22,315 nucleotides of DNA from Lutibacter sp. UBA4458 (GCA_002390165.1 DGOU01000177.1:2413-24727); one strand, 5' to 3'; shown: positions 7,666 through 16,619, counted from the first letter of the stretch. The notes: generated from the letters alone by a model not told the origin. Numbers and translations: made by a program.

Positions 7666-7673
7666 TATCTTTG
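7666..7673 (+). promoter_or_regulatory. -7 promoter box TATCTTTG of the copper-efflux region
   Basis: A perfect TAnnTTTG box ends only 10 bp before the ATG at 7684. If used, the transcript would be leaderless or nearly so. No clear -33 element was found. Confidence 0.6.
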
Positions 7674-7683
7674 TGAAAATACA

Positions 7684-8097
7684 ATGAAAGAATTTAGTAA
7701 AAAAATAGGTGCAATTTTAATGGCATTAGTAGTTGTTTTATCTACGATGTCATTTACCGTTAGCCAACATTATTGTGGTGATGAACTAATGGATAGCGCC
7801 CTATTTTCAAAAGCTGAATCTTGTGGAATGGACATGTCTATTTCAACACAAAAAGATTGTAGTATTTTAACTAAAAATTGTTGTAAAGATGTTGTGAAAC
7901 AAATTAAAGGTCAAAATGAGATAAAAACAAATCTCACTACAATTTCGTTTAATCAACAAGTATTTACTGCTTCTTTTATAATTACTTATATAAATTTATT
8001 TGAAGGGTTAGATACAAATATCATTCCTTTTAAAAATTACTCCCCTCCTTTACTGGTCAGTGACATACAAGTTACTAACCAAGTTTTTTTAATCTGA
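7684..8097 (+). CDS. HYC_CC_PP-family small exported protein
   Basis: This 137-residue protein has an N-terminal hydrophobic signal segment (about residues 8-26). It carries the three marks that name the family: HYC (29-31), a CC pair (66-67, in NCCKD) and a PP pair (in YSPPLL near residue 119). Cys47 and a GMDM motif add further possible metal ligands. Function is unknown. Cys, His and Met richness, export and position just ahead of cusA suggest a periplasmic or membrane-attached role with copper or silver. It is probably transcribed from the -7 box at 7666-7673, and cusA follows after 109 bp. Confidence 0.88.
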   Translation: MKEFSKKIGAILMALVVVLSTMSFTVSQHYCGDELMDSALFSKAESCGMDMSISTQKDCSILTKNCCKDVVKQIKGQNEIKTNLTTISFNQQVFTASFIITYINLFEGLDTNIIPFKNYSPPLLVSDIQVTNQVFLI

Positions 8098-8121
8098 TTT
8101 TAAAATTTTAACTACTATTAA

Positions 8122-8145
8122 TTAGCTAAGTTTTTACTTAACTAA
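8122..8145. promoter_or_regulatory. Imperfect inverted repeat between the HYC_CC_PP gene and cusA
   Basis: Ten-base arms (TTAGCTAAGT and ACTTAACTAA) differ at one position around a TTTT loop. It could be a weak hairpin or an operator for the cus genes. There is no T run after it, so it is a poor terminator. A TACATTTA -7-like box at 8164-8171 lies further down, before the ATG at 8207. Confidence 0.35.
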
Positions 8146-8206
8146 CTGCTGTATTTATATGTTCTACATTTAGAATATATCGTTTAAAATTTTAAATTTT
8201 TTTACA

Positions 8207-11200
8207 ATGCTTAATAAAATAATTCGCTATTTTCTTGAAAACAAGTTAATAACATTTATGTTACTTTTTTCCTTTATTATCGGGGGAATTGTAACCGCTC
8301 CTTTTAACTGGGAGACTTCATTAATTGAAAGAAGTCCTGTACCTGTTGATGCCATACCTGATATTGGTGAAAACCAACAAATTGTATTTACAGAATGGAT
8401 GGGACAATCACCTCAAGATATTGAAGATCAAATTACCTATCCTTTAACCACTGCTTTACTTGGAATTCCTGGTGTAAAAACAATTCGGAGCAATTCTATT
8501 TTTGGATTATCAAGTATTTATATCATATTTAATGATGATGTAGATTTTTACTGGAGTAGAACCCGAATATTAGAAAAATTAAATTCGTTACCTCCTGGAA
8601 CTGTTCCTAATGAAGTAAAACCAGCTTTAGGACCTGATGCAACCGCATTAGGACAAGTGTATTGGTATACTTTAGAAGGTAGAAATCCAAAAACAGGGAA
8701 ACCAAACGGCGGTTGGGATCCTCAAGAATTAAGAACCATTCAAGATTTTTATGTACGTTATTATTTAACTGCTGCTAGTGGCGTTTCAGAGGTTGCCTCT
8801 ATTGGTGGATTTTTAAAAGAATATCAGATTGAAATTGATCCTGATGCTATGAAAGCCAATAATGTAGATGTAAAAATGATTATGAATGCTGTAAAAAACA
8901 GCAATTTAGATATTGGCGCACGTACGTTGGAATTTAATAAAGTTGAATATTTGGTTCGTGGTTTGGGCTATATTAAAAACTTATCCGATTTAGAAGAAAG
9001 TGTAGTAACCGTAAATAATAACGTTCCTATTCGTTTAAAAGATGTTGCCAAAATACAATTTGGCCCAGCTACACGAAGAGGTGGCTTGGATAAAAGTGGT
9101 GTGGAAGCTGTTGGCGGTGTTGTAGTAGCTCGTTACGGTGCAAATCCGTTAGAAGTAATTCAGAATTTAAAAAAGAAAATTTCAGAAGTTGCTCCAGGAT
9201 TACCTTCCAAAACATTAGCGGATGGAACGGTATCTAAAATAACCATTGTGCCTTTTTATGATCGCTCTGGTTTAATTCATGAAACTTTAGGAACCTTAGA
9301 ATCCTCCCTTTCTCACGAAATTTTAATTAGCATTCTAGTTGTTATTGTATTAGTTTTAAATCTTAGAGCATCGGTATTAATTTCAACATTATTACCTGTT
9401 GGAGTTTTAATGACTTTTATATTAATGAAGTTTTTTAATGTTGATGCTAATATTGTAGCTTTATCAGGTATCGCTATTGCTATTGGGGTCATGGTTGACG
9501 TGGGAATTGTATTTACCGAAAATATTATTCGACATTTAGAAATGCCTGAAAATCATGGTGCTTCAAGAAAAAAACTAGTCCAAATTATTTATGCTGCTAC
9601 GGTTGAAGTTGCATCGGCAATTATGACTGCCTTAGCAACTACGATTGTTAGTTTTTTACCAGTTTTTGCAATGCAAGCATCCGAAGGAAAACTATTTAGA
9701 CCTTTAGCATTCACCAAAACATTTGCTTTAGTTTCTTCTTTATTTATAGGAATTATGTTTATACCGGCAATAGCACAAGTATTATTCTCTATAAAAATAG
9801 ATAAAAAGAGAACTAGCCGAATTTTCAATTCATTATTAATAGGTTTTGGAATTGTATTTTTAATAGCCTACGGAAGTGTAATTGCTTTAGCTTTAGTTGC
9901 GTTTGGAGTAAACAATTTGTTAACTCAGGTATCCGAACGTTCTTTCTTAAAAAACAGAATTAAGTTACCTTATTCTGAAAAGATTGCTAATTATATAAAT
10001 ATTGCAATTACCGTTTTAATTGTAGTTTACTTTTTAACCGTAGAATGGATGCCTTTAGGAGCATCAAACTCAACATTTGTTAATTTTATTTTTGTCATTT
10101 TAATTGTTGGGGTTGTTTTAGGATTGTTAATGACTATTGTTCATTTCTATGATGTAGTTTTAAAATGGTGTTTAGAAAATAAATGGAAATTCCTTTCCAT
10201 TCCTATTATAGTTGTTTTCTTTGGAGCTACCATTTGGTTGGGCTTTGGTAAAGTATTCGGTTTTATGCCAAACTTTGTAAAAACCAACAGCGCATGGAAT
10301 AGTTTAGAAAGTAAACTCCCAGGTATTGGTAAAGAATTTATGCCTGCTTTAGATGAAGGCTCCTTTTTATTAATGCCAACTACCATGCCTCATTCTGGAA
10401 TTACAGAAAATATGGAAGTAATAGCAACTATTAATAAACATATGAATGCTATTCCTGAAATAGCTACATCTGTAGGCAAATGGGGACGCGTAAACTCTGC
10501 TTTAGACCCTGCTCCTACTTCTATGTTTGAAAATACTATTAACTATATTCCAGAATATATTTTAGATGAAAACGGAAGAAGAGTACGCTTTAAAGTAAAT
10601 AAAGAAGAGGCTTTTGTTTTAAAGGATGGCTCCACTTATAAATACAATAAAGACAAATATCGTAAAATTTCTAAAGAAGAACTTACAAAAGATGAAGATG
10701 GAGAATATTTTAGACAATGGCGACCAAAAATTAAAAAAGCAGACGATATTTGGAAAGAAATTGTAAAACATTCTAAATTTCCAGGGTTAACTTCTGCTCC
10801 AAAATTACAACCTATTCAAACACGTTTAATCATGTTGTCTACCGGAATGCGAGCTCCTATGGGAATTAAAGTTTTCGGTCCAACATTAGAATCTATTGAA
10901 AAAGTTGGTTATCAATTAGAAAGTTTATTAAAAGAAGTACCAAGTGTAAACCCTTCTACCGTTTTTGCAGACAGAGTTGTTGGAAAACCTTATTTGGAAA
11001 TAAAATTAAACCGACAAGCAATGTCTAGATATGGTTTAACCATAAAAGATATGCAAATGCAATTATCCGTAGCTATTGGTGGAAAACAATTAACCACCAC
11101 TGTTGAAGGTAGAGAACGTTTTCCTGTACGAGTTCGTTATGCACGTGAATTTAGAGATAATCCTGAAGATATCAAGAAAATTTTAATTCCAACTCCAGCA

Positions 11201-12046
11201 GGTGTTCAAGTTGAATTAGGGGAATTAGCATCTATTGAATATAGACGCGGGCCACAAGTTATTAAAAGTGAAGATACTTTTTTAACAGGATATGTAATTT
11301 TTGATAAGAAAGAAGGACATGCAGAAACCAATGTAGTAGAAGCTGCTCAAAAATTAATTAAAGATAAAATAGATTCTGGCGAATTTAAATTACCAGCAGG
11401 TGTTACTTATCGATTTACAGGAAATTATGAAAATCAAATTAGAGCCTCTAAACGTTTAATGTTAGTTGTTCCAATTTCATTAATTTTAATTCTGTTGATT
11501 TTATATTTTCAATTTAAACATATTTTGCCATCCTTAATGGTGTTTACAGGAATTTTTGTAGCCTTTTCAGGTGGTTTTATTATGATTTGGTTATACGGAC
11601 AAGATTGGTTTTTAAACTTCAGTTTTGCAGGAATACCTATGCGAGATTTATTTCAGCTCCATACTATTAACTTAAGTGTTGCGGTTTGGGTAGGATTCAT
11701 AGCATTATTTGGTATAGCCACCGATGATGGGGTTATTATGGGAACTTATTTAACCCAAGTTTTTGAAGAAGAAAAACCAAAAACCGTTAAAGACATTAGA
11801 GCTTCCATTTTACACGCAGGATCTAAAAGAGTACGACCAGCAATGATGACTGCAGCAACTGCGATAATTGCACTAATACCAGTACTTACCGCAACGGGTA
11901 AAGGAGCTGATGTTATGGTACCAATGGCAATTCCATCTTTTGGTGGTATGCTTTTACAAGTAATGACCATGTTTGTGGTTCCTGTACTTTACAGTATGTG
12001 GAAAGAACATAATTTAAAGAAAGAATTAAAAAAAATACAAGTTTAA
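8207..12046 (+). CDS. cusA: CusA/CzcA-family heavy-metal RND efflux pump, probably Cu(I)/Ag(I)
   Basis: This is the inner-membrane RND transporter that drives metal export by proton antiport through a tripartite pump. The N-terminal helix is followed by the porter domain, DVGIVFTEN in the proton-relay helix, and a second membrane bundle ending near residue 1270. The three methionines that bind Cu(I)/Ag(I) in E. coli CusA (M573, M623, M672) have clear counterparts: M723 (LLMPTTM), M773 (PAPTSMFENT) and M876 (LIMLSTGM). The first two are again exactly 50 residues apart, which favours Cu/Ag over Zn/Co. At 1,279 residues it is about 230 longer than the E. coli protein. About 150 residues are added before M723, including extra hydrophobic segments (about 540-675), and a charged insert of about 54 lies between M773 and M876. 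Long forms are common in Bacteroidota. A TolC-family gene follows after 10 bp. Confidence 0.95.
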   Translation: MLNKIIRYFLENKLITFMLLFSFIIGGIVTAPFNWETSLIERSPVPVDAIPDIGENQQIVFTEWMGQSPQDIEDQITYPLTTALLGIPGVKTIRSNSIFGLSSIYIIFNDDVDFYWSRTRILEKLNSLPPGTVPNEVKPALGPDATALGQVYWYTLEGRNPKTGKPNGGWDPQELRTIQDFYVRYYLTAASGVSEVASIGGFLKEYQIEIDPDAMKANNVDVKMIMNAVKNSNLDIGARTLEFNKVEYLVRGLGYIKNLSDLEESVVTVNNNVPIRLKDVAKIQFGPATRRGGLDKSGVEAVGGVVVARYGANPLEVIQNLKKKISEVAPGLPSKTLADGTVSKITIVPFYDRSGLIHETLGTLESSLSHEILISILVVIVLVLNLRASVLISTLLPVGVLMTFILMKFFNVDANIVALSGIAIAIGVMVDVGIVFTENIIRHLEMPENHGASRKKLVQIIYAATVEVASAIMTALATTIVSFLPVFAMQASEGKLFRPLAFTKTFALVSSLFIGIMFIPAIAQVLFSIKIDKKRTSRIFNSLLIGFGIVFLIAYGSVIALALVAFGVNNLLTQVSERSFLKNRIKLPYSEKIANYINIAITVLIVVYFLTVEWMPLGASNSTFVNFIFVILIVGVVLGLLMTIVHFYDVVLKWCLENKWKFLSIPIIVVFFGATIWLGFGKVFGFMPNFVKTNSAWNSLESKLPGIGKEFMPALDEGSFLLMPTTMPHSGITENMEVIATINKHMNAIPEIATSVGKWGRVNSALDPAPTSMFENTINYIPEYILDENGRRVRFKVNKEEAFVLKDGSTYKYNKDKYRKISKEELTKDEDGEYFRQWRPKIKKADDIWKEIVKHSKFPGLTSAPKLQPIQTRLIMLSTGMRAPMGIKVFGPTLESIEKVGYQLESLLKEVPSVNPSTVFADRVVGKPYLEIKLNRQAMSRYGLTIKDMQMQLSVAIGGKQLTTTVEGRERFPVRVRYAREFRDNPEDIKKILIPTPAGVQVELGELASIEYRRGPQVIKSEDTFLTGYVIFDKKEGHAETNVVEAAQKLIKDKIDSGEFKLPAGVTYRFTGNYENQIRASKRLMLVVPISLILILLILYFQFKHILPSLMVFTGIFVAFSGGFIMIWLYGQDWFLNFSFAGIPMRDLFQLHTINLSVAVWVGFIALFGIATDDGVIMGTYLTQVFEEEKPKTVKDIRASILHAGSKRVRPAMMTAATAIIALIPVLTATGKGADVMVPMAIPSFGGMLLQVMTMFVVPVLYSMWKEHNLKKELKKIQV

Positions 12047-12056
12047 AATTAGAAAA

Positions 12057-13304
12057 ATGAACCTAAAAATTTATACTATAATTTTCATCAGTTTGTTGCT
12101 ATTAGTTAGTACAACTTCTTTTAGCCAGTCTAATCTTGAAAGTTATTTAAAAACAGCAGCCAAAAATAATTCTGAATTAAAAGCAACATTCAGTGAATAT
12201 ATGGCTGCCATGGAAAAAGTACCTCAAGTAGGTGCGTTACCTGATCCACAAGTTGCTTTTGGTTATTTTATTGAACCAGTTGAAACACGGGTTGGACCTC
12301 AAAAATGGAAATTTAATTTAGCACAAAATTTTCCTTGGTTTGGTTTATTAGAAGCAAAAGAGAATGTAGCAACTGAAATGGCAAATGCCAAATTTGAAAA
12401 ATTTGAGAATGCAAAATCTAATCTATTCTTTGAAGTAAAAACAGCTTTTTACAATTATTATTTTATGGATAAAGCTATTAAAATCACCAAAGAGAACATG
12501 GATATTTTACAAGTTTTCAAACGCTTATCTTTAGTTAAAATTGAAGCTGGAAAAGCGTCTATTGTTGATGAATTACGCGTTGAATTAGAGTTGAATGATT
12601 TAGAAAATCAATTGGCATTATTTGTAGATACCAAAAATACGATTCAAACAAAATTTAATAACTTATTAGCAAGAGAGGTTTCAAAAAACATTATGATACC
12701 AGATACTTTGTGGCAAGACGAATTACCATTTGACAAATTAAATATGTTAGATGAAATTTACGCTGAAAACCACCAATTAAAAAGTTTAGATCATAAATTA
12801 AATGCTTTTGTAAACCAAGAAGTAGTTGCTAAAAAAGAAGGATTGCCAAAATTTAATATTGGATTAAATTATACGGTAGTTGATAAAAACCCTTCTTCAA
12901 CAGCAATTGACAATGGCAAAGATGCTTTTTTGTTTCCTTCCGTAGGAATTAAAATACCTGTTTTCAGAAAAAAATACAAAGCATTAATTAAAGAAGCCAA
13001 GCTATTACAAGAAGCGGTAACCAATAAAAAAGAGGATAAAAAAAATGTATTAAGTTCTATTAACACCGCTGCTTACAAAGATTTTAGCGATGGTGATAGA
13101 AGAATAGCATTAAACAAAAAACAAGCGCAAATAGCAAAAAAAGTACTAGACGTATTAATCACTTCTTATTCAACAAATGCAACAAATTTTGAAGAAGTTT
13201 TACGTATGGAACGTCAATTATTAAAATATGAATTAGCTTATCAACAAGCTCTAATCGATAAAAATGCTGCTGTAGCATTTATGCACTATCTAATTGGAAA
13301 ATAA
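12057..13304 (+). CDS. TolC-family outer membrane efflux channel (CusC-like)
   Basis: This is the outer membrane exit duct of the metal pump. Its 415 residues begin with a signal peptide (1-24, ending TSFSQ), followed by two long helical-hairpin repeats typical of TolC proteins: about residues 28-200 and 230-412. The family features GALPDPQVAFGYF, KWKFNLAQNFPWFG and PSVGIKIPVFRKKYKALIKEA mark the two strand-helix junctions. The start is 10 bp after cusA, and the stop is 10 bp before the chosen start of the adaptor gene, so the three pump genes form a tight operon. Specificity is set by context, not by this protein. Confidence 0.94.
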   Translation: MNLKIYTIIFISLLLLVSTTSFSQSNLESYLKTAAKNNSELKATFSEYMAAMEKVPQVGALPDPQVAFGYFIEPVETRVGPQKWKFNLAQNFPWFGLLEAKENVATEMANAKFEKFENAKSNLFFEVKTAFYNYYFMDKAIKITKENMDILQVFKRLSLVKIEAGKASIVDELRVELELNDLENQLALFVDTKNTIQTKFNNLLAREVSKNIMIPDTLWQDELPFDKLNMLDEIYAENHQLKSLDHKLNAFVNQEVVAKKEGLPKFNIGLNYTVVDKNPSSTAIDNGKDAFLFPSVGIKIPVFRKKYKALIKEAKLLQEAVTNKKEDKKNVLSSINTAAYKDFSDGDRRIALNKKQAQIAKKVLDVLITSYSTNATNFEEVLRMERQLLKYELAYQQALIDKNAAVAFMHYLIGK

Positions 13305-13314
13305 AATCAATAAT

Positions 13315-14631
13315 ATGAAAAAATATAAAAATTATATCATAGGAATCGGTATTTTAATACTCGGAATTATTTTAGGAAACGTGTTTTCTAGAGATAATAC
13401 CAAACCTTCACATAATGAAGAAGAACACCATTTTGTACAAGATCCTATTACAAAACTATGGACCTGTTCTATGCACCCACAAATAAAAATGGAAAAACCA
13501 GGAAAATGTCCAATCTGTGGAATGACACTTATCCCCATTGATGATAGCGCAGCTACTGATGAAAAGATAGAGTCAAATGAAATTGTTTTAACCCCTGAAG
13601 CAATTCAGTTAGCAAATATTCAAACTTCTATTGTTAAAAAAGCAAATGCAGTAAAACAAATTCGTTTATTAGGCAGAGTTAAACCAGATGAAAGGCGATT
13701 ATACTCACAGGTATCTCATATTCCAGGACGAATTGAACGCTTGTATGTAAACTTTACCGGTGAAAAAGTTTACCGAGGACAAAAAATTGTTCGTATTTAT
13801 TCTCCTGAATTAATTACCGCTCAAAAAGAATTATTTGAAGCAATTAGGTCCCGAGCTATTTATCCTCAATTATATACAGCGTCTCGTAATAAATTAAAAT
13901 TATGGAAACTATCTGACAAACAAATAAGTGCCATTGAAAAATCTGGAAAAGTTCAGGAACAAATAGATATTTTATCTGATTATTCTGGCTACGTAATGAA
14001 AAGAAATGTAGAGCTTGGAGATCATATAATGGAAGGAAGTAACTTATTTGATATTGCAGATTTAAGCAGTGTTTGGGTCATGTTTGAAGCTTATGAATCC
14101 GACATACCGTGGATTCAAGTAGGAAACACTGTGGATTTTAAAATAAGTGCAATTCCAAACAAAAATTTTAAAGGTAAAGTTACTTATATCGATCCTTTTG
14201 TTTCATCAAGTACAAGAGTTGCTAAAGTAAGAATTGAACTTAAAAATCCAGGTAGTAAATTATTACCTGAAATGTATGCTAATGGTATAATTAAAGCGAC
14301 ATTAACCCATGTTAAAAATGCTATTATAGTTCCTAAAACAGCAGTACTTTGGACAGGTAAAAGAGCCGTTGTTTATGTTAAAGTTCCGCATGAAAAAACC
14401 ATTTCATTTGTGTACCGTGAAATTATTTTAGGGCAAGATATGGGTGATTTTTACATTGTAGAAAAAGGTTTAAAAGAAGGTGAAGTTGTAGCAACAAACG
14501 GTGTGTTTAGAATTGATGCATCCGCACAATTAATTGGTCAAAAAAGTATGATGAGCCCAACTGGTGCATCCGGAAATTCTGGTAGTATGGCAGGAATGGA
14601 TATGGGTGAAAAAGATAAAATAAAAGACTAA
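13315..14631 (+). CDS. cusB: CusB-type periplasmic adaptor with N-terminal heavy-metal-binding domain
   Basis: This is the membrane-fusion protein that links CusA to the outer membrane channel. A single N-terminal anchor helix (residues 8-24) is followed by a His/Glu patch and a heavy-metal-binding domain, WTCSMHPQIKMEKPGKCPICGM (49-70; C51, M53, H54, C65, C68, M70). The lipoyl/hairpin and beta-barrel domains follow (about 100-360). The C-terminus is Met-rich (SMAGMDMG), a possible extra Cu(I) site. The ATG at 13315 was chosen because the upstream TTG at 13294 would overlap the previous gene and add seven polar residues before the anchor. The cys-rich domain and Met-rich tail agree with a Cu/Ag pump. 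A strong terminator closes the operon. Confidence 0.94.
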   Translation: MKKYKNYIIGIGILILGIILGNVFSRDNTKPSHNEEEHHFVQDPITKLWTCSMHPQIKMEKPGKCPICGMTLIPIDDSAATDEKIESNEIVLTPEAIQLANIQTSIVKKANAVKQIRLLGRVKPDERRLYSQVSHIPGRIERLYVNFTGEKVYRGQKIVRIYSPELITAQKELFEAIRSRAIYPQLYTASRNKLKLWKLSDKQISAIEKSGKVQEQIDILSDYSGYVMKRNVELGDHIMEGSNLFDIADLSSVWVMFEAYESDIPWIQVGNTVDFKISAIPNKNFKGKVTYIDPFVSSSTRVAKVRIELKNPGSKLLPEMYANGIIKATLTHVKNAIIVPKTAVLWTGKRAVVYVKVPHEKTISFVYREIILGQDMGDFYIVEKGLKEGEVVATNGVFRIDASAQLIGQKSMMSPTGASGNSGSMAGMDMGEKDKIKD

Positions 14632-14647
14632 AATTAGTCAACAAAAT

Positions 14648-14686
14648 AAAAAAACTCAGGATTGCATGCAATCCTGAGTTTTTTTG
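14648..14686 (+). terminator. Intrinsic terminator of the cus operon
   Basis: A perfect stem (ACTCAGGATTGC / GCAATCCTGAGT) is flanked by A and T runs. It is symmetrical and so may also stop the convergent minus-strand gene ending at 14739. Confidence 0.92.
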
Positions 14687-14738
14687 AGCTTACACAATTA
14701 ATAAGATATTGTCAATTTTTTAAACTTAGTTTTAAAAA

Positions 14739-15566
14739 TTATTCTAACATCCACTTAAAAAGTTCTTTTTCGTTATTTATAGACCAAGAGAAATAATCAT
14801 TTTCAGGCAACTTTTCTAAAGATTGTATTTTCTCACCTGAATTGCGCCCTTTTTTTAAACTTTCGGATAGTTTTTTTAAATAAAAAATATTTTTATTCGT
14901 GTAATTATCCTGTTCATTAGCTCTATTTAATTCCCAATCAGGATAAGAATAAACTCTAAACTTAGTATTTAATAACTCAAAAACATTTTGAATAGAACTC
15001 GATTTTAAAACATATGGTGAATGTTTTTTTATAAACTCATAATCATTCTTTAAATTGTTATTTTCATTATTAAATACTGATATAGCAAAAGTTATCATGG
15101 TTAGTGGTTTACTTTTTAATTGACTAGGAGTTGTTTTTACAACTTTTGTGAATAAATTAAATAGGCTTACCGTAGAGTCTATAATAAAAGCTCCTTTTGG
15201 CTGAATTTCATGTGATGTTTTAATCAAATAATTACTTAACCTTAACACAACATTTCCGCCTCCAGAATAACCACCAATAAATAGGTTATCCTTTTTTAGT
15301 TTATTAACTTTAATTATAGCATTTAATAAAAATACAATTTTTTCACATTCCTTTTTTGTAACGTAAAAATGTAATTTTAAATTCATAAAAAGTAAGGAAA
15401 TCCCATTTTCAATAGCAAATTTCACAATGTTATAGTCAAAAATTGAATGTACATTATTACTATATTTATCTGCAAAAAAAACTAACAAACCTTGTTTATT
15501 ATTTGGAATAACCAGCTTATAATCCTTAGTAATAATAGTTTTAAAATCTTCTTCTTCTTTTTTCAA
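14739..15566 (-). CDS. Alpha/beta-hydrolase-like protein of unknown substrate
   Basis: This 275-residue protein has no signal peptide. FIGGYSGGGNVVLRLSNYL (about residues 96-114) is a nucleophile-elbow motif (G-x-S-x-G) with Ser as the candidate nucleophile, and FIIDSTVSLFNLF and KFRVYSYPDWELN look like later strands of the fold. No helpful His or Asp of a triad could be fixed with confidence. The start is probably TTG at 15566, since the frame upstream has no ATG before a stop. Many Bacteroidota carry similar unnamed hydrolase-like proteins; the substrate cannot be told. It lies alone, convergent with the cus operon. Confidence 0.7.
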   Translation of the reverse strand: MKKEEEDFKTIITKDYKLVIPNNKQGLLVFFADKYSNNVHSIFDYNIVKFAIENGISLLFMNLKLHFYVTKKECEKIVFLLNAIIKVNKLKKDNLFIGGYSGGGNVVLRLSNYLIKTSHEIQPKGAFIIDSTVSLFNLFTKVVKTTPSQLKSKPLTMITFAISVFNNENNNLKNDYEFIKKHSPYVLKSSSIQNVFELLNTKFRVYSYPDWELNRANEQDNYTNKNIFYLKKLSESLKKGRNSGEKIQSLEKLPENDYFSWSINNEKELFKWMLE

Positions 15567-15866
15567 AACAATGTTTTTTTTGCTTATTATATTTTATTCG
15601 TAAAATTGTAATTTGCATATTATTTTTATGGTAAATAATAGCCTGTAATAATTTAAATAAAAAAGGGGTGAAATAAATATTGAGGTAAATGAAATGATTA
15701 TTTTTAATTTAGATTTTTTAAAAACAATTAATCGATTTTAAATATACAAATTTTTGATTTAAATAGCAATCTTAATCGTTTCTAATAAAAAGCTACTAGC
15801 TAAAAAACACAACCCAATTAAGGATTGTGTTTTTTAGCTAGTAGCTTTATTTGTTCTTACAATCAT
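15567..15866. other. AT-rich intergenic stretch
   Basis: Apart from the long hairpin at 15789-15848, I see no gene, RNA or repeat in this stretch. It should contain the promoter of the hydrolase-like gene, but no clear TAnnTTTG box was found. Confidence 0.5.
15789..15848 (-). terminator. Very long hairpin ending the small secreted-protein array
   Basis: Two perfectly complementary 24-nt arms (15789-15812 and 15825-15848) enclose a 12-nt loop that can add two more G-C pairs. The hairpin starts 18 bp after the stop of the last small secreted-protein gene. Runs of A and T inside the arms and a T-rich tail on the minus strand fit a terminator. It is unusually long and could act from both sides. 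Confidence 0.8.
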
Positions 15867-16190
15867 TTATTCTAGAGTAGCAATAAGCGGTACTATTGGA
15901 TATAATATTTTAGTTGGTTTTATTAATTTAGGAATATCCGTTTCTATTTTTTGTACAAAATGCTTTGACATCTTAAAATTAACATTTAATATATCTGCTT
16001 TTTTGAAATCGTTTAAATATAAATCTTTTTTTTCTGTATTCTTTTTTTGAATTAAAACTGTCGGATCTATTTTTAAATTATTAATTTCAGAATTCTTAAT
16101 GGTACTAAAATTACTATTCTTTAAATTTGTTGCAAATAAACCTGCTGAACCAATTACCAAGGCTAATGCCAATAATTTAAATTTTTTCAT
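15867..16190 (-). CDS. Small secreted protein of unknown function (array member 1, divergent mature part)
   Basis: I do not recognise the mature protein. It is 107 residues long with a signal peptide nearly the same as its two neighbours (MKKFKLLALALVIGSAGLFA). The rest is Lys- and Asn-rich (for example LKIDPTVLIQKKNTEKKDLYLNDFKKADILNVNF) and shows no clear match to the other two mature parts. The 5' leader AAACCTATTAATC before ATG, the -7 box (TAATTTTA, 16226-16233) and the upstream inverted repeat (16255-16274) are shared with the other copies. It may be a diverged paralogue, or an unrelated gene that gained the shared promoter and signal peptide. Confidence 0.75.
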   Translation of the reverse strand: MKKFKLLALALVIGSAGLFATNLKNSNFSTIKNSEINNLKIDPTVLIQKKNTEKKDLYLNDFKKADILNVNFKMSKHFVQKIETDIPKLIKPTKILYPIVPLIATLE

Positions 16191-16225
16191 GATTAATAGG
16201 TTTATAGTTATTAATTGGTTTAGAT

Positions 16226-16274
16226 TAAAATTAGTTAAATTTGAAATGAAATGCTACTACATAAACTGGTAGGA
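16226..16274 (-). promoter_or_regulatory. Operator-promoter A: CTAC-N8-GTAG plus TAATTTTA
   Basis: The core inverted repeat CTAC-N8-GTAG is at 16257-16272 (full 20-bp span 16255-16274, with outer bases partly lost). Exactly 21 bp separate it from the minus-strand -7 box TAATTTTA at 16226-16233. The same layout is found before the two neighbouring genes. Confidence 0.7.
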
Positions 16275-16283
16275 TTTAAAGAT

Positions 16284-16619
16284 TTAACTTCCTTTAAATT
16301 GAATAGGAATTTTAAATACCCTATGCGTTTCTACCGGAGCATCAATTTTCATTCCGTTTACATTTTTTCTAATATAATTTAATACTTCACGGTTTTTATT
16401 GTCAACATCTAAGACAATAATTTTGCCAGAATTATCAAATTTCAAGGTAACAAGTACTGTGAAATCTTCGGTAAGGTCCATTTCATGTGCTGCGGTAAAT
16501 AGCTCAGAAATCTGACTATTAATTACTTCTACAGGAACATCTGGTAGATCAGTACTTTTTGCAAATAAACTTGTTGTTGCAATTACGAAGGCTAATGCCA
16601 ATAATTTAAATTTTTTCAT
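16284..16619 (-). CDS. Small secreted protein, array member 2
   Basis: This 111-residue protein has a signal peptide (1-20, MKKFKLLALAFVIATTSLFA) and a mature domain starting DLPDVPVEVINSQISELF. The second half (VLVTLKFDNSGKIIVLDVDNKNREVLNYIRKNVNGMKIDAP) has a beta-beta-alpha pattern that recalls the TonB C-terminal fold. That likeness is only my reading of the pattern. It is about two-thirds identical to array member 3, without gaps. Small exported proteins of this look occur in other Flavobacteriaceae, to my knowledge without assigned function. It has its own operator-promoter. Confidence 0.85.
   Translation of the reverse strand: MKKFKLLALAFVIATTSLFAKSTDLPDVPVEVINSQISELFTAAHEMDLTEDFTVLVTLKFDNSGKIIVLDVDNKNREVLNYIRKNVNGMKIDAPVETHRVFKIPIQFKGS

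Noticed and set aside
8110-8129. AACTAC upstream of cusA as another operator copy
   Set aside because: Only the left arm is present; the bases at the right-arm position read AGCTAA instead of GTAGTT, so the regulator is not tied to the cus genes by this evidence.
9589-9828. Minus-strand open frames inside cusA
   Set aside because: They are frame shadows of a strongly coding gene and have no start context or recognisable domains.
13294-13314. Earlier TTG start for the cusB gene
   Set aside because: It would overlap the channel gene and add polar residues before the anchor helix; ATG at 13315 gives a normal N-terminus.
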